Assembly (NCBI GenBank): GCA_005223375.1
Contig: RXOD01003881.1
Span: 1-40,489 of the forward strand
From: Amoebophrya sp. AT5.2
Lineage: Eukaryota > Sar > Dinophyceae > Syndiniales > Amoebophryaceae
Direction: 5' to 3'
Length of the DNA stretch: 40,489 nt
This document shows positions 20,578-31,000 of the stretch, in pieces. Under the pieces are notes generated by a model that was not told the origin of the DNA, did not search any database, and was given only the letters and a program-made list of their open reading frames with translations. A program made the translations under genes and the position numbers. Numbering within the stretch: position 1 is the first letter of the stretch; each line of letters opens with the position of its first letter.

Positions 20578-23500
20578 TTAGGGGTACCGCACGCTTGCGC
20601 CGACTCGATAGGGACACATGAAGGAATCCGGGCAGGTTTCTTCCGACTCCAGTAGCAGCAAAAATCTCCTATCCAACAAACTCTCCGATACAGCCCGGAG
20701 CGCAATTTCGCCCTGCGCGCAACTTTTGCCATTTCCTTTCGTCTCCCGGAACAGAAACCGCTCTCGGCTGTTTGCTGGGTTCGGCCGCGTGTTGGCGAAA
20801 CAGGCCGTAACTTGGGCCGACGGGAGGACCGGGGTGTAGAATGTCTGCAGAATTTTATGCTTCGTTTTTTCCTCATTGGGATCCCCTCCTCCATCGGCAG
20901 ACCCACCACCGCTACCACCTTCCTCTGGAGACGTCGACCTCGAAGATTCCTCGTCGGATACTCCGATCCCACCGGCCAGCGTCGGGTCCCCGCTCCCCTT
21001 ACCGCAGTCCGCCGCGATGTAGTGGTTCGGGTTTTCCAATTCTTCCCCGTGCGGGAAGGCCTTTATGCACAGCTTCCGCAGCTCCTTCTTCTGCCAGCCG
21101 CTCGGGACTGTTTTGAACACGAGGACGTGGTGCGTCCACTGCCAACTCGTGACCCGGGGCTTGCCCACGCACGACCCGACCATGGCGAAGGTAACGATGG
21201 ACTTCTCCCCGTTCGTGCCGACGCACAGGGTCACAATCGGGTTCTCCGTCATCGGAATCAGGCCAAAGGAAAAGTCGTGGACGTAGCCCTCCTCGGCATT
21301 CGTGCAGTTGGATCCGCGGGCGAGCCGCGAGCCCACGAAGGACCTGGACAACTTTGGATCCTCGGGCTTTTCCAACATTACCTCTTTGGGTTTTGCCGCT
21401 TCTTCCTCCGCATCACTTTCATGATATGGGATTCTGTTCATCGCCGCGATTTTTCTCGGCAGTTTCTGCCGCGTACCCACGCAGAAGTCGTCTCCTTCCG
21501 GCACGTAAAGCGAGAACGCCTCCTTGTCCCAACGGAGCTGATGGGCGGTTCTGTTGGTCCATTCGCCGGCCTCGATTAGCTGCGTGTAGTACACGTCGTT
21601 CGACGCGAGCGAGATGCGCTTCCAAGTACTAGCATGTTCGGGGGGGTGGGGATTATTCGCTGCGGGTCGAGTCGGGGTAAGGATGACGTTTTTCGAGCTT
21701 ATTTTCTGCGTCGGGTCGTTGACGTAGCCCCAGACGGTCACGTCCGTGATGTTCCAGCCCACGCTGCAGCCCTGTAGGAAGTGCGTGACGGTCTGCTTCT
21801 CGATTCCGGCCACGTCCAGGCCGATGGAAGACGAACAAGTCTCGTACAGCGTGGGCGAGTCCCAGACACGGTTTTCTGCCGTGAACTTCTCGATCAGGGC
21901 GGATCGCAAATCCACCTCACCACGCCGGACGGCACTCGACGCCGTCGGCAACGCCACAAGGCGGTTCTCCGTGTAGCGGTGAAAGGCTCGCTGCCTCACT
22001 TCCGGCGGCAGCTTCAGCGCGGCCAAGGACTCTGGAAGCCCCCGCGAATGCGCCCGCGCGGCGCAGTCGCGATGGCCGCTACTTATTCCAGACCCCCTTT
22101 CATCACTGCGTCCCCCTTCCTCGTTTACCTTCAATATTGACTTAATAAGCTTGTTGTCGTTCCCGCCGGAGAAATAACGAGATCCAGCGCCGACCGCATA
22201 CACGTACAAAGCGTGCTCGTCCGTCGTGTGCCGCCGGATGCTGCGGTAAAACTTCGCGAGTTCGGTATCGTCGCCCACGAACATCCCAATATTGCCCCAG
22301 AGGTTAACGCCGACGACCGTGATGCTGTCTTCTTCGACCGTCGCCGCGCCATCCAAATCCAAAGAACACCCGCGCAGGTCTTCGGCCGACTGTTTCGCGC
22401 TCGTCCGCGCCGTGCGCAAAAACGCGTCCTCGACAGAAAGGTCCACGACGGCGCCAGGAACAGTACCAGCTCCGTCGGGGGCAGCAGCCGAAAAGCCACC
22501 TTGTGGTGGAAACAGCAGACTCCGGAAGGCCGCGATTATCAACTTCAGTCGCGTCATTGTGAACGGCGGCCGCTCCAGGTTCACGTTCGCATTTCGCAGT
22601 CTCTCGCCCCAGGAGGAAGTTGAAGTTCCACCCTTCGGAAGGCCCGGTGCTTCCGCCAGCCGAGGACGATTCTCGTAATTATGCAAATGCTTCTTTACCG
22701 CCCCCACGACGCTCCGCAGGTCCGCGACCACGCCTTCCTGCACGAGCACCACCGGAATGTTTAACAGGTCGAAATCCTTCGCCGACTTCTTCACTTTCAC
22801 GTGGTGAAAAACCACGCTCGCGTCTCTTTCGAAGGTTTTGTCCAGTTCGTAGTCCACTAGGTGGAACCGCAGGTTGCTCAGCCCGTCCGACTTGTGGCGC
22901 GTGAGGTCCTTCGTGCGGAAGTCGCCCACCAGGCACACGTTCCGGTGGTAGATCAGTGCGTTCTTCACGCGCTGCGTGTGGTTTCGGGCGTGCAGAAACT
23001 CCGTGTTGAACCTGCCCATGCCCGCCGCCGGGTGCTTCAGGTTCGTGCCAAACCGGCCCGGTCGCACGTTCAGCTCCGGGTTCTTGTGTATGGAGAGACC
23101 AGGTGGTTAAGTGGTTCGCGATAGGTCCCCTTGGGCGGCGGGTGCCGATCAAGGCGCTCTGAAGTCTGCCCGGGTGTGAAACACCCGGGCGGTTTCAGAG
23201 ATGCCCCATTCTTGTGGGGGAAAGGGTAGATGAGGGTAAGGAATCAATAGGGTGGGGGCTACACCGACGGGAGGCGAGCCACTGGGAGGTCGGGGGAGGC
23301 TGTAGCGGAAAGCCACTGACTACCATCGTGAAAGGGCCTGAAAGCAGGGCAAAATATGGCGCCGAGGGTTGTGATTTATTCTCAGCTGTAGGGGGTTGAA
23401 AAGCTGTGGACGCCAATCCTGCAGACCGCGGATAGCCGCTTTTCTGCTCCTACTGCCGCCCTCTTCCTAGGACAACCAAAGGGGAGCCCGAAGAGCCACC

Positions 23501-24837
23501 ACAAAAAATCACTTACCACTTGACCACTTACCACCTGGTCCCGCCATATTGTGGCACACGGGCGTGCAGTCGCCGAACAAAAGGTGCTCCTTCTCCAGCC
23601 TTAAATGCAAGTCGTCGTCCTCGCAGCACCAGCCGAAGTAGCGGTTGGAGAAGCCGTTGATTTGCCGCCAGTGGCTGCGGTGCGCAGACACGATGGCGCC
23701 AGCGAAGTTCACGTACGGCCGCTCCCAGCCGTACCGATCGATCTCGTTCGACAGTAAAGAGGGCACGTGGCAGTCCCCGTAGTCGACGCGAAGGTCGGGC
23801 AAGTAGTCCACGTCGTGGACCGTCACGCACTCGTGCGTCCGACTCGCGCTTGCGAAGTTCTGCTCAGTAGACCCGTCGTGTTCATCATGGCCGCCGGGTT
23901 TAGTACTAGCAGCCAACACCTCTCCCGGCACGATGCCCGGGTCGTTCAAATTGAGGCAAACGTCGCCCATCCGCCCCGAGAGTGCGAACCCCGCGTTGAA
24001 GAGAAACCCCCGGTTGAAGGGTAAATCGTCAAACTGCTCCACAAAGTAAATGTCGAACTGGTACACGGAGAGCGGCTTCTGCCCAAAGACGGCGAACCAA
24101 GCGAAGTACTTCTTGAAAAGCTCCATGTGCTGCTGCCGGTCGCGGAACGGCACGATGATCGTCGCGCGAGCGGGGGACAAGTGCAGATTGCCATGCAGCA
24201 TCGCACCCGGAGACAGGGAGGGCTGCGGAACCGCAGTGTGCTGCGGAAACCCACGGGGCGGTGGTCGGGGAAGGCGATTTTCCGCTTCATGCCCTGCCGC
24301 GGTTGAGAGACCGCCACGAGGAGCAGCCCCTCGCAATATTTTCCGTTGTTCCGACGTCCCGGTCGAGGCCGCGGGGCCGCGTTCGTCCGCCTGCTCAAAA
24401 TCGAAATCAAACGTAATCTCGGTCTCTGTCTCGGCCGCATACTGTGGACGCACCAGAACGTCGTAGGGAAACAGAGGCCCGCCTTTCGGCGCCAGCACGC
24501 GGTAGTCGACGCAGTCGGGACACTCGCAATAGTTGCTGCCGAAGCCGCAGCGACCCTGGGCTGAGCAGCACGGACTGAAGCTCCACGCGTTGCACGTCCG
24601 TAATACAGTCTTTACCACTGGATCTACTTTATCGGGATCGGCCAGGACCTGCAAGTAGGCCTGGTAGGCGGCGCTGCGTCTTGCGTCGCACTCTGCTGTT
24701 TGGATTGTTGGCGTCTGAGATGGAGGAGACACTGCGGTGGATCCGGTTGCAGCGGAAAGCCAGCAAGGAATCAGCAAGACGCCGAGCATTCTCGCAGTGG
24801 CGTCAAAACGCCTAGGTCGATGAGGCAGTCGCAACAT
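20578..24837 (-). CDS. Chitin-binding + beta-1,4-galactosyltransferase-like + Cys-rich fusion protein (2 exons, ~1274 aa)
   Basis: Exon A 24837-~23536 and exon B ~23100-20578. A signal peptide or anchor (MLGVLLIPCWLSAATG, ~17-32) is followed by a hevein-type chitin-binding signature (CCSAQGRCGFGSNYC, ~90-104). The GT7 catalytic domain shows ATIIVPFRDRQQH (~226), FNRGFLFNAGF (~274), VHDVDYLPD (~340), INGFSNRYFGWCCEDDD (~393-409) and a possible metal-binding His in PVCHNM. Exon B begins HKNPELN...DGLSNLRFHLVDYEL, matching the end of beta-1,4-galactosyltransferases (DGLNSLTYxVLD), so the two frames are one gene. The family's WGWGGEDDD is here FGWCCEDDD. After ~520 follows a ~750-residue region with many cysteines and N-glycosylation sequons that I do not recognise. 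It probably acts in the Golgi lumen or outside the cell on glycan or cell-wall material. The intron between the exons lacks a phase-compatible GT-AG pair (see element 23097-23540); join coordinates are therefore approximate. Confidence 0.8.
23097..23540 (-). mobile_element. Introner-like element with terminal inverted repeats splitting the galactosyltransferase-like gene
   Basis: GACCAGGTGGTTAAGTGGT at 23097-23115 is mirrored by ACCACTTACCACCTGGTC at 23523-23540, a terminal inverted repeat of 18-19 nt with one single-base gap. The 444-bp block separates two halves of one GT7 domain and contains stops in the gene frame, so it must be removed from mRNA or DNA. Excision at the repeat ends, or 3-6 bp inside them, keeps the frame (435 and 444 are both multiples of three). 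The gene-sense left repeat contains two GTAAGTG words, but no phase-matched AG exists at the right end: the nearest AG in the open part of exon B is in the wrong phase. A perfect 10-bp hairpin lies inside (23168-23190). No coding capacity is visible. Confidence 0.65.
23168..23190. repeat. Perfect 10-bp hairpin with 3-nt loop inside the inverted-repeat element
   Basis: GCCCGGGTGT at 23168-23177, loop GAA, then ACACCCGGGC at 23181-23190. The stem is perfect and mostly GC, about 70 bp inside one end of the element at 23097-23540. It could be a structural element of a non-autonomous transposon or a fold that brings intron ends together. In a gene-free context it would look like a terminator, but in a eukaryotic intron that reading is unlikely. 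Confidence 0.75.
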
Positions 24838-25246
24838 GAAGATTATACTCTACATAAATACAAACAATGTTGCAACAAAAAAATACCATCATAGTCTATG
24901 CAGGCTCTGAGGACATTTGGCAGCAGGCAAAGAAGCGCGAGCACGTCCGCGTCTGAACGGAAATCACACAGAGATGAAATCACCTCAGACCGAGCTCAGC
25001 ACGCGAACAATGGCATTGCACGTAGTACACGGAGAAGCATCTACATCAAAGCCAAAAGCGGACATTCATATAAGTATGCATTCCTGTACTTTGTGCGAAT
25101 CATTTCCAAGACGACCGGATGTATGCGGCATGAACAACGCGGCGTGACACACAACACATAGTTGCTCTTGCAGTTGCACCTGCTCGTTGAATTCTATGCA
25201 ATTTGTTCCGCGACGCTCGCGGCGCCGCAGCCGCTCCCCGCGCAAA
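24838..25246. other. Intergenic spacer upstream of the galactosyltransferase-like gene
   Basis: About 410 bp, AT-richer than the flanking exons. Two short plus-strand frames overlap here without similarity to any family. It should contain the upstream region of the fusion gene. No RNA gene or repeat is visible. Confidence 0.5.
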
Positions 25247-26029
25247 TCACGACCACGCCGTTAGACACTGCTTGCACCAGTTGACGACTTCCTGGCCTGT
25301 TGCCTGCATGGCGAGGCAACTGTTTTGCAGCTGCGTGCACAGCCGCTGTTTTTGCGCCTTGATATCAGCGGGCACTGCCTTGAACTGCTCTTGCCGGCCC
25401 CATTCCTCGAACTGGAGCATGTACAGAAACGTCCCGCCCGTCCACGAGAGGGTCAAAAACAGCCACAAAGCCGGCCGCCCGACGCTGGAAACGGCCTGAT
25501 GGACCTCCCCGCCACGAATTTGCAGTCTCCGCAGCCGCATGAAGGCAGCGACGCGCAATCGACCGCAATAGCTGGATGTTACACGACTACCTGCTGAGCA
25601 GGATGGCGAGGTATACTGCTCCGACGCTGCGGCCGCAGCTCCTGGCGCGTTCACCTCCGCACCATGTGTTACACTTCCACTACAACTTGCATCCGCACTC
25701 CTGCCGGCGCTGGCTCGTTCCTGCAGGCGAAGGTTCTTGCGCAGCAATAGGTCGTCGAGTAGCGCACCCGCGCGAGCGACCCCACTTCCGCGACCGCCGT
25801 AGACGCGGGAGTGCAGGCTGCTCGGGGCCACGTCGTTAGTCAAGCGTGTGGACGCTCCTGCGCCGCTCGATGAAAACGACCGCGTGTCGTCCGATGGAAC
25901 GCGGCACTCACGCTGGCCCGTCGTCGTGCTTAATGTCGACGTCCTCCTCGCCATACACGTATGTTCGTGAGAAATTGGCGCGCGTCTCTCTCTTGCCGCG
26001 CCGGTCCGCAAAAACGAGCGCATCTTCAT
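25247..26029 (-). CDS. Small single-pass membrane protein, unknown function (260 aa)
   Basis: The frame opens with ATG at 26029 (MKMRSFLRTGAARERRAP), a few codons after a stop, and ends with TGA at 25247-25249. The N-terminus is Arg-rich without acidic residues for its first ~15 residues, as in mitochondrial presequences. Residues ~20-160 are Ser/Ala/Arg-rich and probably disordered. One hydrophobic segment follows (PALWLFLTLSWTGGTFLYML, ~186-205), then a 53-residue tail with regularly placed cysteines (LCTQLQNSC, WCKQC). Single-pass proteins with such cysteine-bearing tails are common in the mitochondrial inner membrane and intermembrane space, but I do not recognise a family. There may be an upstream exon, since the first ATG is weakly supported. 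Confidence 0.55.
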   Translation of the reverse strand: MKMRSFLRTGAARERRAPISHEHTCMARRTSTLSTTTGQRECRVPSDDTRSFSSSGAGASTRLTNDVAPSSLHSRVYGGRGSGVARAGALLDDLLLRKNLRLQERASAGRSADASCSGSVTHGAEVNAPGAAAAASEQYTSPSCSAGSRVTSSYCGRLRVAAFMRLRRLQIRGGEVHQAVSSVGRPALWLFLTLSWTGGTFLYMLQFEEWGRQEQFKAVPADIKAQKQRLCTQLQNSCLAMQATGQEVVNWCKQCLTAWS

Positions 26030-28059
26030 TGGCCGACTCAAGCGCAATTATCCCGTTCCCACCGCACTATCCCTATAATCTCGTGCAATGCTGGAAGACG
26101 CCTCAAGGGAAGGAATATTTGCTCGTTTTCGTGCTGAGTTTTCCTCCTTCTCTCGAACGGCTCCTCGCGGCGCAACAAATTGTTTTTTTTCCGCGAACAT
26201 TTCCACCAGATGCACCGCCGGAGATTCGAGCGCCATTGAGGACGGGGCCTAGGCTACTCCTTGCATTTGGGTTTCGTCGAATCAATACAAATCTGGAAAA
26301 ATACTCCAAGAACCCCGGTCGCGGTGAAGGAGCAACATTCTCCAAAACAATGGTTTTTCGTTCGTCCATCAAAAAATTATATATACTACGGTGGGTGAGC
26401 AAAAGGCATCGAACCCTCTCAGGTCCAAAAAATTGGAACCGCTGCAGGAGACGACGTGAAGCCTCTGACCCACTGCCGCGACGGTCAGACCGAAAAAAAA
26501 TGCTAAAAAGAAATACTTAGAAAATACTTTTTCTCGCACCACTTTGCATACCCAGGGGTTGCTCTTCGTTTCTACGCTCATATAGATATCAAACCCGTAC
26601 GCGAAGCTCATCCCTCGCCCCATCTACGATTCGTACTAGATCTAGAACTTGAAATACTAGGAAATTATTCTATTTACAGTTATACATGATTCAGGGGCGG
26701 CAAGTGGAAATCATTCATCTACCTCTACGCCCTGTCGCTGCGTCCTCGCTTTCGCAAAGATTATTAACATGGAGGACCTATTCATTGATAAACCCTATCG
26801 ATATGAAAATTGAATATGGAGGACCATGACCGATTCAACTTGATCCATCCATCCATCCACTCATGCTTTAACGTGTTTCAAGTAAGATCGTCCCTCCTGT
26901 ATCTCCTACTTAACGCTGTGCATCCAATAGCCATGTTTTCTTTTAAGATCAACTCTTGCGATCCGCATGCCACACACCTCTCACACCTTCGTAGAAGAGC
27001 TCCCCGTAGACATTTTTTAATGTCCTGCCGGTATTTTCCTCGAAGTGTTCGCGCCTTACCTCTTCAACTTGAAAAAATATCTAACTGATAGTGCGTCGAC
27101 CTGGATCTGTGCATAGGCATAGGTCGTCGTAAGTCTCAAACAGTATGTCGCATGTTCTTTGTGATGTTTCCACAAGAATCAATGAATCCACAACAAGCCG
27201 GTCTAGTCGTAGTCGTCGTCTATTTCTCGGGAAGTCGGAGAGGAGATCGCGTGCCCCGGTGTGTGTTAGGGTTGCAACAAAAAAAGGGAGGCGCAACCAT
27301 CCATCCACTTGATAATCAGCGATACTAGAAGATTTTCTTGCCATTACGTCCAGGCTAAACTCGCCATACGAAATTTCCCAACGTCAGGAGTTGAGCATTT
27401 ACATCTTCACCTGTTTTCTTCGTTTTTTCCGTTGCCAGAGGGGGGGCTCCACAACGCCGTCACGCTCGCTCGATCGTGTGTTCGGTACCAGAAGAAGGGA
27501 GTAATCGTTTTCCTTCCTGTTTTTCCGTGGCGGTTTTCCGTGGCGCTTTCCGTTGCCTCTAGCCATCGCGACGACGGCCACGAGTGTCGCCGCCGCGGTC
27601 GTTCGTTGTCGGTTCTAGCTTGATAGGACTTTCCGTTGAACTACCCGCTTGCGTGCTGCTTTCTTTATCCCCGCCCCTCGTAAGTCTCTACGGCATCGCG
27701 TACCCCTAGTAGGTACGATTACGAAAAGTACTAGGAAAAGACTGGGACTTACGAAAAGCACTAGGACTTACGAAAAGTACTAGGACTATTCCATTACCAT
27801 TGTTTTTGTTTCCCAGCCGAGGACCAGGACTAGGACTAGGGTTATAAAAAAACAGGGATTTGCCTTTGAGTTTTGTCTAGTAGTCAGCCAGTCGCCGGCC
27901 CAACTTCCACCGAACATCAGAGATTCTGGTGTAGAAGGGCACGCCTAAAACATCCTTCCTTTCGCGCCGTGATAGAAGTTGGCTGCGAGCTTGTTCTTAT
28001 TCATTGTTATTCACAAAATTAAACACATTTACCCCCATCATGATACTGTCTGAACAATT
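26030..28059. other. 2-kb intergenic region with short tandem repeats, no gene seen
   Basis: The longest gene-free stretch in the window. Frames on both strands are short and of low complexity. AT content rises between about 26500 and 27080. A small tandem repeat lies at 27716-27783, followed by GGACTAGGACTAGGG-type words near 27825-27840. Nothing resembles a tRNA, snRNA or rRNA. It should include the 3' UTR of the 1138-aa gene. Confidence 0.5.
27716..27787. repeat. 19-nt tandem repeat (GACTTACGAAAAGYACTAG)
   Basis: Two nearly identical 19-nt units occur at 27746-27764 and 27765-27783, with a more degenerate unit at about 27715-27733. The unit ends in the word GTACTAG or GCACTAG, which resembles the common intron donor of this genome. 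The array lies between genes and has no coding role that I can see. Confidence 0.7.
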
Positions 28060-31000
28060 TCAGCGATCCTCAGACCCTGCCCCCATGCCGCTTCCCCTCG
28101 CCCTCCCCTCGCTTCTACCCCCCAGCGTGCTTTCGACATCCAGCAACTCTTTCAGCGTCCTGCGGGCGCTCCGCTCGTCCTGCTCGGTGTCACTCCATGA
28201 TAAGTACTCCTCTTGTTCAAAAGTTTTTGGCGGGGCAGAACCAGAAGTAGGGCTGTTAGCCGCTTTGTCTCCTCGGCCTCGCGCAGCCTCCGACGCGTGT
28301 GCTACCTCCTCATCATCACCGTCGTTCCAGCAGCTGCGCCGATGATGATTCAGTCCGCAACCTTCCCAAGTACTCCAGCTTGCCGTGGTGGATTTCGTTC
28401 TCTTCGCCCACGACTTGTCCACGCTTGTATTCATCTTCGCTGACTGCTGCGCTCTCTCCTCCTCCCCCTCGCTGCAGCCTGGAAAATGAAATTGGTCTTC
28501 GACGTCGCAGACAAGAAGCACGCGCTTCTTCTTCTTCTTTTTGTGCGGCTCCGGCTTCCTCCTTCTGTCATCATCTCCTGCCAGGTCACGCTTCAGCTTG
28601 GTCGCCGGAGATCTACGATCGGCATGATCAGAGGGGCTGCCGCTACCCTCCCCACGACCACCCGCAGAGTAGAATAAACAGTCGCGCCGCGCCGGGCTTA
28701 GCGCGGAGCGCTCCGAAGCGGCGTCGAAGTGGGTGTCTCCCGTAGTTTCCGTTTCGAGTGCAGCGCGAACAACAGCCCCCGGCACTACTAGCTGTTCGGG
28801 AGACACCGTTCTCGAGGTGAGCCTTCGTTCCGGCTGTTTCCGTCCTCGACGTCCGGAGCTATTGCAGCAGGTGGGAGTGCTGCAGGCCACAGCAACGATA
28901 GCGTCCTCCCCATCTCCTCCATACCCATCGCAATTGCCATCGAACGCATGATGCGCCGCGAGTTTGAGTGAGGTTGAAGTCGAACCAGAAAAGCGAAGCT
29001 CCGCACTGCTTTCGTCTTCCTCGTTGGTATTGTTCGTTGCATTGCCGTTGGATTTGTCGCGGTCCCGCACATCGTTCGTCGCGGCCAGACCTTTGGTTCG
29101 CTTTTCCCGTCCACCACCTGATTTTTCCCTCCGCAGAGAAGAGCTTCTTCTACTCTGAAAAGCGCGGTACATTTCCTCCCACTCTTCACCAACAAAGAGC
29201 TCGCTCTTCTCCTCCCACTCACCACCTGACTCCTCGCAGTCACCTCCACCACCTGACTCCTCGCAGTCGGTCTCGCTCTCGCCCGACACCGAGCCGCAGC
29301 TGCTGCTGTCAGTGCTGTTCCCGTACCTCCAACCCTCCACGGGATCAACTAGCAGGTCGCAGTGCACTTGGTTTGAGGCACGCTGCATTGCCAGCGAGGG
29401 CTCCGACTGGAGCTCCAGGTACTCCTCGTAGCTGTAGGAGTGGTCGCGCGGGAGCATGTTGGTGTTGTTGAACAGCGAGATTTCCGAGCTGGTACGGAAG
29501 AAGGGTGGCGGCGGTGAGGTGCTCCTCGAAATGGTCGTAGTCGCCTCGACCTGCTTCGTAGCTATGTTATCTTGCGCGCCACCTTCGGCACGAAGGGAGC
29601 CCGTCACCACACGCCTCCTGTTACGCGGAGTAATGGACCCACGTCCGCCGCACGAGAAGAGGCTCCCCACTCCAGAGCATTGCCGCACGCAGCTCTCGCG
29701 CGCAGCCCTTTCGTTCTCGTCGAGATGATCTTTGGTTCGAGGCGAGGCATCTTCTCTACCGCCTTGCCTCGGTAACTCAAAGCGCGGAAGCTCGGGTGGC
29801 GGGCGGTGCAAGGACCGGCCGTCGCGGTCGTCCGTCGGAGCCAAACCGCGCGCATGCGGTGCAGTTGCAGGCGGCACGAAACCGTAACCGTCGAGACAAG
29901 TTCTAGCGCCATTGCAGTACTCGCTTCCGCGGAACGATTCGACGCTGGTGATCACAGATCGGCAACATTCCACAGGTAGCAGAAGTGGTTTGTTGTTCGC
30001 CTTTGCGGTGGAGGTGGTGTGGGTGCCACCAACACGTAGGACACCTTCCCCGGCGGAGCTGCGAACATTCCTGCTGCCGGCAGGGACAGGAGGTTCGACG
30101 TCCTCCACTTCATCGCTCTCTCCGGACTCGACCACTCGTTCCAGAAGTGGACATGGACTTCCTGCTACTTCACCTCTTCTAGTAGTACCTGGCAGTGGCA
30201 CCGCGGGAGTTTCAGTTTCGCCCCCTGCTGGCGAAGACCACGGGGGAGAGCACGACGACGAAGGCGACGCCCCCGCAGGAGGAGAGGCTGACCGGCCGTG
30301 CTTTCCGGCCGCCGGCAGCGCCGCCGGCGCAGAGCTCGCCGGGGACCAATTGAAGTAGAGCTCCTGTTCCTGAGATCGCGTCATCGGCGGCGTGATGTCG
30401 GCTTCAGCAGCCGGGCAGGCGAGGGAGATCGCCGCGATTTTGCTTTTGCTGGTACAACTAGTAGACATGCTCGAACTTGCCCGCTTCCCCGTTCGGCTTC
30501 GGGGCTTGATCTTGTAGGTGCCCGAAATTTCCCCGCTCGCCCGTACGGTACCCACGCCGAGTCTGTCGTACGAAAACAGCCGCTGCCGCGCTTCCCACTC
30601 CCTGAAGGAAGATCCGCCGTCCGTGCGCAAAGAGGAGGCACGAGGCAGGGAATGTTGTGCCTCATCTTCACAAGCGCTTCGGAGCTCCCCTCCCGCGCTC
30701 CCGTGCGCACCTTCAGCGTGCTGATCCGAACCCCGATGATCCGAACCCCGAGCATGGCGTCCGGATGGCACCAGCGCCGGCAACACCGGCATCATTCCCG
30801 ATCCTGGAAGAGCGGCTTCTTCTTCTCTACAAAACTGCATGAAGTCGCTGCCGCAACGGACGACGCGCGATACGATTTTCGCGGAATCCCCGTCGCAGAT
30901 TTCCTGGAACATGCTGTCGACGTATTCATCTCTGCTCGACAGAACCAGCAAGCTCGTCGGCGACGGGGGCAGTAGAAGTGGGCCTCCAGCTGCGTTTTCT

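Noticed and set aside
23168..23190. GC-rich hairpin read as a bacterial-type terminator
   Set aside because: It sits inside a eukaryotic gene's intron and has no downstream T-run in the gene sense.
23195..23416. 73-codon minus-strand frame within the inverted-repeat element
   Set aside because: It is out of phase with both exons of the galactosyltransferase-like gene and lies wholly inside the element that must be removed.
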